64,000 nucleotides of DNA, taken from contig CM033393.1 in the NCBI GenBank assembly GCA_019426215.1, forward strand, positions 52,020,645 through 52,084,644, given 5' to 3'. This DNA comes from Buddleja alternifolia. Its lineage: Eukaryota; Streptophyta; Magnoliopsida; Lamiales; Scrophulariaceae. The position numbers were made by a program, and so were the translations under genes. Positions 49,355-61,825 of the stretch are shown here, in pieces. The notes below the pieces were generated by a model. The model had not been told where the DNA came from, did no database searches, and worked only from the letters and a program-made list of their open reading frames with translations. Positions within the stretch are counted from its first letter, which is position 1. Each line of letters opens with the position of its first letter.

Positions 49355-50371
49355 ATGGATCCGAAGAACTCAAAGCAGCCACAGGAGATGCCAAACTTCT
49401 TAAGCCTCCCTCAATCATCATCTTCAACAAACAACAACAACAACAACAATAACAACAACATGGCGGAAAACAAGGCAGCAGAAATCAAGGATTTTCAGAT
49501 TGTAATCGCAGAGAAAGAAGAATCGAAGAAACAAGCTTTAGCACCTAAACGAAGCTCAAACAAAGACAGGCACACAAAAGTGGAAGGCAGAGGGAGAAGA
49601 ATAAGGATGCCTGCCCTCTGCGCTGCGAGAATTTTTCAGCTGACTCGAGAATTAGGGCACAAATCTGATGGAGAAACTATTCAGTGGCTGCTACAACAAG
49701 CCGAGCCATCTATAATCGCAGCCACTGGTACGGGTACTATACCTGCCTCTGCTTTAGCAGCCGCGGGCGGCTCTATATCACAACACGGAAGCTCGATTTC
49801 GTCGGGGCTGCATCATCACAAGATTGACGATTTAGGTGTACATATGGGGGGTGGTGGGAATGGGGGTAGGTCCTCCTGGCCTGCTGTGATTGGTGGAAAT
49901 TTGGGGAGACCACATATGGGGGCAAGTACAGGATTATGGCCCTCTGCTGTTGCTCCTCCTCCTCCTCCTGTCAGTGCTTTTGGATACCAGTCATCACTAT
50001 CATCATCATCATCATCTGGTCCATCAATGGGGGGGACTGAGAGTTCAAATTACTTGCAAAAGATTGGATTTCCAGGGTTTGACTTGCCACAAGGCAATTT
50101 AGGGCCTATGAGTTTTACTTCGATTTTAGGTGGTAATAGTCAGCATCAGCATCAGCTTCCTGGATTGGAGCTAGGGTTATCTCAAGATGGGCATATTGGG
50201 GTTTTAAGCCCTCAAGCATTTAGCCAGATTTATCAACAAATGGGGCAGACTAGAGTAGTTCATCAGCATCAGCATCAGCATCAACATCAACATCAACATC
50301 AGCATCATGATCAAGATCAAGATCAGCAGCAGCCGTCATCGAAGGACGATTCTCAAGAATCAGGACAATAG
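49355..50371 (+). CDS. TCP20: Class I TCP transcription factor, TCP20-like
   Basis: This is a single-exon gene of 338 residues starting at ATG 49355. The TCP domain covers about residues 70-122. Its basic region is [17 protein letters not shown] and the helix-loop-helix is [20 protein letters not shown], followed by [15 protein letters not shown]. The short basic region marks class I factors, which bind GGNCCCAC-type sites and regulate growth and nitrate responses. N-terminal MDPKN and EIKDFQIV, and the later [28 protein letters not shown] and [10 protein letters not shown], match TCP20 as I recall it. An Asn10 run (26-35) and a long His-Gln repeat near the C-terminus are low-complexity and may vary between alleles. 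Confidence 0.93.
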   Translation: MDPKNSKQPQEMPNFLSLPQSSSSTNNNNNNNNNNMAENKAAEIKDFQIVIAEKEESKKQALAPKRSSNKDRHTKVEGRGRRIRMPALCAARIFQLTRELGHKSDGETIQWLLQQAEPSIIAATGTGTIPASALAAAGGSISQHGSSISSGLHHHKIDDLGVHMGGGGNGGRSSWPAVIGGNLGRPHMGASTGLWPSAVAPPPPPVSAFGYQSSLSSSSSSGPSMGGTESSNYLQKIGFPGFDLPQGNLGPMSFTSILGGNSQHQHQLPGLELGLSQDGHIGVLSPQAFSQIYQQMGQTRVVHQHQHQHQHQHQHQHHDQDQDQQQPSSKDDSQESGQ

Positions 50372-51645
50372 GTTGTTGTCAAGAGCATGAAGAAGATTTT
50401 AAAGGGTGAATTTTATTTTTCGAGATTTCACTATGGAGTGATTTTTAGTTTTCCCAACTTCTCTTTTTAAATTTCCACTCTCGGAGATTCATCCCCGGTC
50501 TTTCAGATTAACAGGTGCGCCTGCCTTGGTAATTTTTTATTTTGTTCTTTTTCGACTTTTTATATTGTGTAAATTATTAAAGAGGTTTTGCTTGAAAGGT
50601 TTTTACTACTACAGAATTGCTTTCTGCTCTGGAATGTTGAGATGGAACACTTAGTTTGGATTTGGCTTACCTTGCTGTTTATTTTCGGAGGTGTGTTCGT
50701 CATGGTTTAAGGCATCTTATGAATTTTCTATACATAGGTATTGATGGTTTATATATGTTGGAGAAGTTAAACTAAAGGATATATATTACTTTTGTGAATG
50801 GGATGCATAGTTCAATTCAAGGCTGGGAGTTTATTTTGGTTTAGAGTAAAAGATGTTATAAGTAACTTGATTGCTACCAAGAATACAGCAGAATATATGA
50901 GAATCAACGATTCACTCAAGCGCAAGTGTTTGTGCTCAAAGTCACTCTCATTTTACTTCTGTTTCTCTATCAGACATAATGAAAACCATATGATCTTCCT
51001 CCCAAAAACCGCGGCTTTGATTCCAATACAATTGTTAATCAATTATTTCACTATATCCATACTTGTGTAACTTGATATTGTGCCTCAGTTTCCATTTATA
51101 TGTTCCATTCTTTTCCCTTTCCTATTATTAATTAGCTCGCATCAAAACGCTGCACATTGTTTGAATATGCTCGTTTTTCTTTATAACCAGTCTTTTGTAA
51201 ATCGGGGGATGCGCATACATGACGATCTCATAGAGGGAAATGATGACATCATCATGTAATACCCAACGTCTTACAAGGCATTTGGCTACTTATCCTCTCG
51301 GATTGCATGGAATGAGCTTTTTGTTTGAACGGATTTCAGACTTCCGATTCATTATTCTTGTATATATTCGAAGCTCAAAAATCTAAAACTGTATGAGGTC
51401 AAGTGGCCATTGTTACTTTTAAGATGGAGAAACAAACAAAAACTGAAACTGCAAAAACAACTGAATCTATGTAAGGATATGTATCTGTCATTATCATATC
51501 TGGACAAGCTTGTGATGCACATGAATGAGGGTTCGCCTTTTTCTGAGTTCATTTTTCCTCCCATTAAATACGGGCATACAGCCAGAAATGTGTTATTTAA
51601 TGTGAATGCTACAGATGGGCATATTATGATTTATGATGAAGAGAG
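50372..51645. other. TCP20 3' UTR and intergenic DNA
   Basis: The first few hundred bases are probably the TCP20 3' UTR. No other gene is supported. An open frame at 51410-51868 runs into a repeated segment and has no recognised homology. Confidence 0.5.
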
Positions 51646-51652
51646 AAAGATT

Positions 51653-51818
51653 CCAATAGTGCTGTCACAAAATAGTCGTCGTGCTATGGAATATGATATG
51701 ATGACTTATCCTCTTCGTTGCATGATCAATAAATGCCAATCCCTTATCTTTAAAATATGTGGTGTGCTGCTGCTTATGCTGCATTACGAATTTTATTTCC
51801 ATTTCAAGAAATTTTGTT
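51653..51818 (+). repeat. Repeat shared with the intron at 54982-55180
   Basis: CAATAGTGCTGTCACAAAAT to TTTCAAGAAATTTTG matches the segment in intron 1 of the gene at 54525-57735. The intron copy has a perfect internal 42-bp duplication that is absent here. Confidence 0.85.
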
Positions 51819-53136
51819 GGACGAGACGACCATCAACAAACATTATTCTCTTTTATATTTTGGTTTAGGCACTTCACCATGTGGTTGGTGGGGATAAATA
51901 TTTATTGCCTAACGTGTTGTTGACAATACAGAATACAGTAATTGAGTTGGGCTATACATTCCAATGATTTTCGACGATCAGAATATTTGTGACGGTTAAG
52001 TTTCATTTGTTGGGATATTCACTATGTATTTCACCCAACCCAATATTATTTTAATATAAAAAGAAAGAAACATAAGCTAATAAATCAGAAAAACTAGTAG
52101 AAAAATAATATGAATGGACAATTGAGATTCAGGCCAAACTGAGGAACTTCATTTTCTTAACCAAAATTGTAAAAGTGTGGCCCATAACATTTGTCAACGG
52201 GGCTTTACTATTGATCAGGTCCTAAAATCTAGAGACTTTTTGTACTGACGGTCTTGAACCTTCGCCTACTTGGAACGTTTTCTCTGCATTTTTAATACTG
52301 AAAAGCCCAAAATTTTTATATATAATAATATTGGTCGTTTTATCAAAAAATAAAAAAAAAAAGAGCAAAGAAACTCAGCTGCTAGAGCTTTTTCTGTATT
52401 GCTTTGGGGTTGGGTTTATAATTTATTACTACTCGTCTTGTATAAAATACTAGGTCCTCGTTAAGTAACAGTGTCGGATCTGGTCGTTCATTGACCCGAT
52501 CCCACGATACGAGTCATCCTCCGTCCATTCATAAGTCATGACACCTGTCGACATCCTACGAATACCCTACAATCATTGGTACAGGGTGTCTACTATAAAT
52601 ACCCCTCATAATAGTTATTAGGGGTTGGAATCTGTATTCTTTCAAGAGCTAACATCGTATTTCTTCTAATAACGAGTCCATAGACCGATAAGTACGTTCC
52701 TATATACTTATAAATTTGGAGACTAGAATCTTCTATCGAGTACGACCCTGAGTACCATATTTAATATAGAATTACGTTGGTTTGATCCTAATTAGGTACG
52801 TAGATAGCTTAATTATTATTGAGTGCAATCATAAATATTAATCATCCTACTCTTAAATGATTTGAGTCATTTCGGACTGAGAGATCGAAGTCCCAGGATT
52901 TGGGTTAGATCAAATTCACAAAATAATAAGCAAATATGTGAGAAATTAGCATGAGGAAATTAGTTGGGCATGCCTCAGAGTTGAGAAATCCCAACAGAAA
53001 AGATTCAGAAAATGGAGATATATATTAGTCACATATTCCTGGGGATACCGTGAAAAATGGGATGGGGCTTCGTACTATTTTGTTATTTGGTGGGGTTCGA
53101 GAGATTAATGGCAGGCAAGGGAAACCTGAAGAAGGA

Positions 53137-53184
<48 letters not shown>

Positions 53185-54524
53185 GGAAAAGAGGAGGCCA
53201 AATGTCAATGGAGAGTTTAACGATCCGTGAAAGGAACCATGAGAAAAAAACGTTCAATCGATCAATTTGACAAAATCAATAAAATGCGCTCAATGGAAGA
53301 GAGGAAGATATAATAATAATAATAATAATAATAGCTCTGTTTGAAGCCGGTTTTATTTATTTATTTATGTTCCGTGAATACTCACTCTGTTCGAAGCTGA
53401 ATTTTATTGTAACACCAATGTTGTTTATTTTATGCAAGGTTGGTCTATTGATTTCTAATTTTAATTTTCAAGCATTTGTGCATTTGTTTTTTTTTTCTTT
53501 TTTTAATCATTTTCATGTTCTTACTTACTTTGCAATTTTTACCATACCAGAATTCTTATAATTGTGCATGTGGAAAAGAATGTGTACCATTTACTCTTCT
53601 AAGTTTTCAATCACCATTCGTTCATTATAAAAGCAAGAATATTGAGTAGAGATAGTTAATAACTTTTGACATTCCACTTGAATTTCATAAATATTTTCCT
53701 ACAAATTTTAGGGGGCCGAGAGTTCAAATTTTGTGTTGCTATTCAGTTATTTTCTCATGCATGAATGAATTTGAAGTTGTGAACTTTTAAATGTTCAAAA
53801 TGGGAGATCAAGTAATAGATGACAACGACAATGTCATTTTTTTTATCTTTTTTTTACATTTTGAATAACAATAGTAACAGAATGAAGAAATTTTTTTGAG
53901 TATGTAAAAATATGTAAAACCTTCATTTATAAATATTTCAAATATTATCTTAGAAACATCTATATGTAATATGTTTGAATGAACCTCTATCGTTAGATCG
54001 AATTGACCTTCACCATGTGATGAGAATGTAGAGTAGTATAAATAGAGAAGTATTGTAATCATTCAAGTATTGTTAACGTTTATTGTTTAAATATGATTTC
54101 AGTTTGACCTTAGAGTGTTTATTTGGTTGCCTTGGTTACTATTACAATTAATGTATAAAAGAAAAGGTAAATAAGTATTCAAACAAAAGAACTTTCATTT
54201 TAAAAGATAAGAACTGAATATTTTCTGATGAATGACTGCAATAAGTGAAGTTAATTAATATTTATTTAAATAATTTATTCGGAATATATATATCACGCCA
54301 TATAAGAAAAGGTGATGGAAAATGTTGAAGCATTTCAAATTTTACAGGACTCTAGATTTGGGTGATCTCAAATCTGTGTAAACTGAGAACAATAGGTAAG
54401 ATTAAATCTTTTTGCGATTCACGATATCCAATCTAGCAAACCCTGGATTCTATCTATATGTCACTCTATATATATGTATATCTAGTTGAAGAAAGATGCA
54501 AGGTTTTATATACAAGCTTAAAAA
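51819..54524. other. Intergenic DNA, no gene seen
   Basis: A stretch at 52440-52830 has a TATAAATA box (about 52594) in GC-richer DNA and resembles an isolated LTR, but I could not find matching ends. A long (AT)n tract lies at about 53139-53181 and an (ATA)n tract at about 53311-53332. A TATA-rich segment near 54460-54485 precedes the next gene. Confidence 0.45.
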
Positions 54525-57500
54525 ATGGCATCCAGAATGCGGGTGTGGGTACTCATAGTTAGTTTTTTAGTGATTGGATTAATTGGTAGAGGTTCGTGTA
54601 AAGGCAGAGAAGACGAAGAATATAGAACAGCAGTGGGTGATTGGGGAATGAGAAGAGATAATCTAAGAGTAGCAATAGAGGCATGGAATCAATGCAATGA
54701 GGTTCATGAAGAAGCCCCACTTATGGGAAGTCCCAGGCAGGCGGATTGCTTTGATGTTGTTCACAATTCTAAGTCTTACAGTATGTTCTTTACTTCTTTC
54801 TTTCTTTCCTACCAACATAGATGTAACAAATTAACAATTAATATGATAGAATAAACAAAAGTGTTGTATGCATGAAGTAGGAATTGATTTCGTTTGAGAA
54901 ACTTAATTGCCAACTTCAGAGAAATATAGTATCAATCTTTCATAACATAAAACACATTGAAGTGTGCACCTATGAGACTCCGATAGTGCTGTCACAAAAT
55001 AATCGTCGTGCTATGAAATATGATATGATGACTTATCCTCTTCGTTGCATGATCAATAAATGCCAATCCCTTATCTTTAAAATATGTTGCATGATCAATA
55101 AATGCCAATCCCTTATCTTTAAAATATGCGGTGTGCTGCTGCTTATGCTGCATTACGAATTTTATTTCAAGAAATTTTGTATCTCCTATTGAAGTGTGCA
55201 CCTATGAGACTCCCGATATGTCGACTATACAAGAGCAAAAATTGTCATTTCAGAGAAATATAGTATCAACTTCAGAGAAATATAGTATCAATCTTTCATA
55301 ACATAAAACACATTGAAGTGTGCACCTATGAGACTCCGATATGTCGACTATACAAGGGCAAAATTGTCATTTCACTACCAAATCTTGTTTTGTATTTTTT
55401 TTTTTTTGAATAATTTAACTGAGGGTAATTTGGTTATTTTGTTTTCAACAAAAAATTATTATTTATGAAAATTAGTAGTTTGCAAACTGGATTTCCTATT
55501 TGCATCTCCTATTGTGACGTATGGAAGAGTGATTCGTTGTTCCATTCGAAAATTTGTTATCAAATTATACACATGTTACTCATTTGTCCTTTACAATAGA
55601 AGGTGCAATAGAAGATCACATCTCTTAATCTTGAAAGCAAGAGGATAGGAATTGGTAATTACTTAGAAGTTGCAATGACGACGTAGTGATTAACATTAAC
55701 AGAAATGTTGGATATTACAATTTACAAACGCAATGCAAAAATTACTTCTCTTTGATGTATCGATGTATAATCACAATAAATTGTGTCAGGTGAATTTCAC
55801 GTTAGTTCCTTTATAACTGTAACTTTTTTTGAGCTCGGATTCTGAAAACTCTTAAAAATTATCCAGAAATTTCCATTATATTTTTCCTATCTTGACAAAA
55901 GCATTCACTTTTCTATTAACTTTTTGCAGCCAAGTTACATCATAGGGTGAATGAGAAGTATAATAAGCTAGGAATATCAAATGCCAAAAGCCAAGGTTTG
56001 AAAAACATAAATGTGAATGAATATGCAGCATGGAAAGAAAGATTCTTAGGTTACAAGTGCCAAGTTCAAGACGAGCCAAATCCATGGCAGTTCTGGATGA
56101 TAATGTTGAAGAGTGGCAACATGGATACTTTAGCTGCTCTATGCCCGAAAGATGGCAAGAAATCAGAGCCCTTCCCCCCGGAGTCTCGTTTTCCATGCTT
56201 TGGAAAAGGATGTATGAATATGCCACGTATCTACCACGATTACACGAGCGTTAGACATTTTCGTGGGAGTAGAATTCTCATGGGAAGTTTCTATGGGACA
56301 TGGGATTTGGATGCTGATATCAATAATGCTGCAACCATGAACAACACTTCATATTATAAAGTTACTTGGAAGAAAAAATTAGGACATGGGAGTTGGGTTT
56401 TTCATCATATCTTGAAGACATCACCAAAATATCCCTGGCTTATGCTATACTTGAGATCAGATGCCACAAGAGGATTCTCCGGAGGATATCATTATATGAC
56501 AAGAGGGATGTCCAAAATTGTAAGTATTTTCCGATGCAATTCGTCTACAAACATTCACTATTACGTTGTGTTTGGATTCGATGATTTAAGAGATGAGAAT
56601 TTCAAATCTGTAACAACAATTTGGCCAAACATCACTGGTGATCCCTCAAATCGTGTTTTTGTCTCACTTTAGTCTTTCAAGTTTAAAATACGCATTTTTG
56701 GTCCCTTAACTTTCAAAATCATTTCATTACGATTCTTGAAGTCACCATTCCGTTAGGAATTGATGGGATATTCCCTCATTTGGATGGGATATTCCTATGA
56801 GCAAGGGCAAAATTGGGGGAAAAAATTCATTTTCCATCAATTTGTAATGGAATTGTGACCCTAGGAACTAAAGCGTGTTTTAAACTTGAGAGACAAAAGT
56901 GGAACAAAAGTAAGTCTTGGGGGACCACAGGCGATATCTAACCTGCCAATTTTAAGTATTTTTCTATCAGCATGATGATTTAGAAATCCCTCGAGCCAAA
57001 CACAACCTTAATGGTGAAATAATTGATATATAGTAATACATGCATATATAATTGATATATACTAATACATGGTTATTTTATATTGTTGAAAAGGTTCCTA
57101 AATCACCAAATTTTAAAGTGAAATTCACATTGGACATAAAGAAAGGAGGAGGTCCAAAGAGCCAATTCTACCTTATGGATATGGGTAGCTGTTGGAAGAA
57201 CAATGGGAAGCCTTGCGATGGGGACGTGACAACGGACGTTACACGATATAGCGAAATGATCATAAATCCAAACACAGATGCATGGTGCACTGCAACACGT
57301 CTCGACCAATGCCCACCGTACCACACCTTTTTAAACAGGACCCGTGTCCATCGTACTGATGAGAGACATTTTCCATATGATGCATATCATGTTTACTGCG
57401 CACCAGGCAATGCCGAACACGTGGAGAAGCCTTATAACTTTTGCGATGCATATAGCAATCCACAGCCTCAGGAAATACTTCAGATTTTGCCTCATCCTGT

Positions 57501-57735
57501 TTGGGGAGAATATGGGTATCCAACTAAGAAAGGTGAGGGTTGGATTGGAAATGGAAGAAGTTGGGAACTTGATGTTGGAAGACTATCTCAAAATCTTTAC
57601 TTCTATCAGGATCCAGGGACTAAACCTGTGGAGAGGCATTGGCCATCTATTGATTTAGGAACTGAGATATATGTTAGTGATAATGAAGTAGCTGAGTGGA
57701 CTGTTAGTGACTTTGACATTATTGTAACTAAATAG
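54525..57735 (+). CDS. Secreted plant protein of unknown function (DUF7705-like)
   Basis: Three exons join in frame to 495 residues: 54525-54780, 55930-56519 and 57094-57735. The N-terminus (MASRMRVWVLIVSFLVIGLI) is a signal peptide with probable cleavage after GSCK. The mature part is rich in Cys and aromatic residues. Blocks such as NPWQFWMIMLKSGN, FPCFGKGCMN, WVFHHILKTS, YPWLMLYLRSDATRGFSGG, MGSCWKNNGKPCDGDV, TRYSEMIINP and WELDVGRL recur in a plant family with no known activity. I believe the domain is called DUF7705. It is probably extracellular or in the secretory pathway. The donor at 56520 (ATT|GTAAGT) and acceptor at 57093 restore the family sequence. Without splicing the frame runs into a MITE. 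Intron 1 is disturbed by repeat insertions. Confidence 0.85.
54917..55375. repeat. Scrambled duplications in intron 1
   Basis: A block reading AGAGAAATATAGTATCAATC through GTGCACCTATGAGACTCC occurs at about 54917-54981 and again at about 55272-55337, with a partial copy between. In between lies a segment copied from (or shared with) 51653-51818. It contains a perfect 42-bp tandem duplication at 55045-55086 and 55087-55128. Confidence 0.85.
56629..56945. mobile_element. MITE spanning exon 2 read-through and intron 2
   Basis: The left side contains TCTTTCAAGTTTAAAATACGC and the reverse-complemented right side contains TCTCTCAAGTTTAAAACACGC, part of an imperfect inverted repeat of about 75 bp. 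It lies inside intron 2 (56520-57093). The boundaries are approximate and no target duplication was identified. Confidence 0.6.
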
Positions 57736-58245
57736 TTTTCATGTGAGTTTTTCTCACATCTACTGACATTTTTCCCTTTTTATGTTTTTTCATTAATCAT
57801 TCATTATATTATTTAAAGTGAAAATACGACGACTTATTATAGTATTGTGATTGCGAGATATTGTGATTGACTAATTGTGAAGTAATGGTGATTGTGCGTT
57901 TATTGATAGCACTATTTTTTGACTCTGGAGCACTGTGATTGTGCTGGGATTAACTATTGACCATGGCGCTTATGTAGGCGCAGCCACCTCACCTGTGATC
58001 GTCATTGTGTTGCCATGTGTATAAGGAGATAATGTTGCACCTCTGCTAATTAGCACCTGGCATTACATTTTCATGTTGTCTCTGTGCCAATAGCATGTCA
58101 AAGGCAAATTCAAGATTTTTGACAAGAAATCCAACTACTTGTGGAACCAACTCTATAGTAGTGAATCAACGAAAGAACTATATTCATTACTGGTTAGCCT
58201 ATTACCAGTTTTAACAATTGTATATGATCCATATTTATTGCATCA
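57736..58245. other. 3' flank of the DUF7705-like gene
   Basis: This is presumably the 3' UTR and then intergenic DNA. No gene or bounded repeat was recognised. Confidence 0.5.
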
Positions 58246-61200
58246 CTAGTTGAGGGGCACCGCGCGAGGCACGTTGGTGGTGCCCGGTACAATCGTTTTT
58301 ATATGTGATATATTTTTCTGTGGTGAAATATAAATCATACTTCATAATGTGGTAGTTCTTAAACTGAAAAAAAACATGGATCATGCACGGTACATTTAAC
58401 TCGTAGATATTTATTTCCAAATCACATCCTTTACAAGAAACTATTTGTAACAAACTTTATACAGTCAACTATATTAACATTATCGCCTATGTATATATTA
58501 ATATATGTAGACTACAAAAATCTTAGTCCATATATGACATAATGATCAAACTTCGATTCAGCAACTTCCATTTCTTTCTATAAACATCAACCAAAAATTT
58601 TCAACCAAGTTGTGATCCCTAAGCCGTGGTGCATCTTCAAAATATACAAGTAGGGCATCTGCAACCAACAAATACGCTAATCAAATAGATATAAAATTAT
58701 CATATAAACATAAGTTCAATTGGCTGTAAGAGATAAGAGCCTATTCAATGAAGAGGTTCAAAAGTTTTTAATTTTCTTTTATCTTTGTGCCTATGAAGCA
58801 CTCTTCATCCATAGAATATTGGACATTAACAATATACTCTTGTGAACTTATATCTATAACAACGATATCTTTGTCCATAATAATAACATAAATATATATC
58901 TATATCACATAAAAGGCTAAATATAGAAATTGCACTAAATATTTACAGTAACACAAAGGCAGATATAATCAGCAAAGTGAATTTACCGAAAAATAGCGGA
59001 AATTTGAAAAATGTAACACATAAAATGAACTTTCATAGCAATATAGATAAAACAGATCAAATTTTTAATATATCATCTGGCCGCCAAAATTAAAATATTA
59101 ACCTATTATCGAACATTGCAATCCGTAACACTAAAACAGGAGAAACAATATAGACAAACCTGAGGCAATCCGATAATAAAAAGCATGCGTCCAAAATACG
59201 ACAGCAAGCTAATTCTCCAAAATCCTACATATTCTAAGGCAAATATAACTTTAATAAAGAAATGCAGAATATACCGATCTGAAGAAAGTCAAAACAAAAG
59301 TAAGCCCCATGAAAATAGTCTACATAACCAGTCATTTTATGAACCGCCATAAATTGAATTACATGTTTCCAACAACTAAGTCCTGCTATCTTTCCATGCC
59401 CAGAAGAAGGGAATAATAATTCATTGCATAAACCATCATAATGAAAAGTTCATGTTTAAATTTTTTAATTTAGATATGCCGCAAAATCTATCATCCAGTA
59501 TTCGGTTAAAATGATAAAGCTGCTAAGGAGCCAACCTTCCAAATCTTAAAAAGAATAGAGTTTAAAATTGTTAATAATAAGACTCGAGAAGCTGTAGTTG
59601 TAATAAGTTTGTTGGGCCTAGGCTATGAAGTAGTCCACTAAATTTCATAATACATTGATCTCACAAAAATACAGCGTGGCTCAGATGCTCTAATCTTGCT
59701 CTGAGTTAGCTCCTACAATCACAACGTATAAACTGAACCTCTACAATTTTTGTGTATACTTTTGTATACCGGTCACCGTTATTCTCACGTTACCTCTTTT
59801 TGTTGGCATTCTTAATAGTGAAGTGTCCTATAACAGTTACGCCACATTTTCCACCAGGTCTCGAACAAGGTTGCCCACATTTACAAAATGCAAACCCAAT
59901 CGACAAATTTCTAGGAACTTAAAAACTTTGCAGTGATAGAGCACATGATTGACACATGACATAACTTTTATTTCTACATTGAGCTCATGTAGTGCCAACG
60001 TTAGTTGTTGCTACCTGACCTTCTTTTTCCTTTTCAGAAATACCATTCACAACCTCTTTACTAAGTCTAGTTTCAAAAATAAGAATAATGTTTGTATATG
60101 TAATTTAAGACGCATCTATTCACTAATATATCTATTTACCTTGTTTCCTAATATTTAACAAGATTTTATGAATAGCTATAAATTGATATTTACCTCGCCG
60201 CAAGGAAATGTGTACAAACCCAATCTTAGATGTTTTCTAGACCTTGTAGTTGTCCCCTCTAATCCTAAATCCAAATTAAGGGCTAACTTGCTCTATAAAC
60301 TAAAAACTTACTCTATAAACTAAACATCCATCATCAATTTTCGAATATTTCTTTTGTAGAGCAATTTTCACAATCTACAACCGCCTTTGCATAAAACTTA
60401 ATACACACACTCAAACACACATATTTCCTCAAACATACAAAAGAATACTAAGAGCAAAGTATGTTCATAACAACAGAACATGGTAACTTCTAGTACGAGA
60501 GTGCAAACTCGAGTCCTCAATACCTAAGAAAAAATATGTTAGTGCAAAAACATAATGCTTGATTTAGATTTTATAGATCAATCTGTCAGGCTTCAACATT
60601 TCTGAGGTTGACGATAGTCATATATTGTAGACTTAAAACCATCAATATACTAAATCACAACGTACTAAAATAATTGCAGCATTCTTTTAACCATATTCTG
60701 TATATAAAAATAGGGACTAATAGAAGACAAATAACAAATGCCAAATGAAAATGGATACAGAGATTGCTTTGCAAGAATTGTCTACAACAAGTAATGATAA
60801 GAAATTTATATATATATGTATATATATATATATATATATATCTCTTAGTTACAAAATTCCGACTGTTTTGACAAATACAGATGTAATAACCAAAATGGAA
60901 GATACAAACACTAATAGTGATTTTAGCAGAGATTAAGTACTTCAGCTCCTTCAAATGTTCATCACGATAAATATGGAATATATTCGAAGATGTATTAACA
61001 ATGTTCCCTGCTATAGGCTGGTAACATAATTTCATCTTCAACTGTGACTAAAGAGCCTCTTGTTCTAACTACACCCCTGTCATTTTTCTCTCCCAAAAAA
61101 TGACATAAACACATTTATCACACATAATAATCACACCACTAACTATATATACCACACCTTAACACCAAAAAATACAGAGGCCACCAAAGCCAAAGGCCAT

Positions 61201-61825
61201 TTGAACATGCAAACTTCAAAACAAGAATTTTAATTTCTCTTTCAAAGCCGCACATGATCAGATCGATATAGTTATCCTATGATAATTACTTCCCTAATTG
61301 AATATACATCAATATATACGCATTATAAATATGAATTCTCGAAAGTCAAAAACATGAACTCAGTCATGTGAATTTCTGATTAAAGAAAACGGTTTCCAAA
61401 AAGTTAATTCAATTCACCAAACTTTCATCAATTGAATTGCAGCGGAAAAACTTTCATGAACCAAAAAAAAATACAATCACACACATATAGCACAAGGCAG
61501 CTTATTGTAGATAAAACCCAAAAAAAAAAAAAAAAAGATAATCTAATGGGTTATACCTGTGCCTTACGCTGGAACCAGCCCTGATTTCTGTTCTTCAACA
61601 AAAGCCCTGATTTTTTCGTCTAACCCCAAACCAAAAAATGCAGAGGAAAAGGATAAGCAAAAGACGTTCTTTTTTAAAATAAGGAAGAAAAGGAAGCAGA
61701 ACGACGTCGTTTTTAAAGTACGAGAAAAAGAAAATAAAAAGGGAAGGGATCCAGTGGATCCGCATGGGTGAAGCAGCGTGCAGCTGGCCGAAGGTGTCCT
61801 GTGTTCTGCGGCGCTTGTCTAATAA
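58246..61825 (-). mobile_element. Helitron 3' end with AT-rich body, 5' end not found
   Basis: On the minus strand the sequence ends with an imperfect hairpin (58258-58279, CACCGCGCG..GTTGGTG in plus orientation), then a short gap and CTAG (58246-58249), followed by host T. This is the Helitron 3'-end format. The body extends rightward. No Rep/helicase gene was seen, so it is non-autonomous or truncated. Between 58300 and 61550 the DNA is AT-rich and unrecognised. The right limit given is only where the next Helitron end begins. Confidence 0.5.
61556..61740 (-). other. Possible 5' UTR exon of a minus-strand transcript
   Basis: Read on the minus strand, a GC-richer stretch with AACGACGTCGTT ends GCACAG|GTATAACC, a fair splice donor. 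It is followed by AT-rich, intron-like DNA. No coding exon could be joined to it, so this is only a suggestion. Confidence 0.2.

Noticed and set aside
51410..51868. Plus-strand frame of 152 codons
   Set aside because: Its second half is the repeat shared with 54982-55180, where it is broken by a tandem duplication. No family resemblance was seen.
52440..52830. Solo LTR
   Set aside because: It has a TATA box and suitable composition, but no TG..CA ends with a target duplication could be found.
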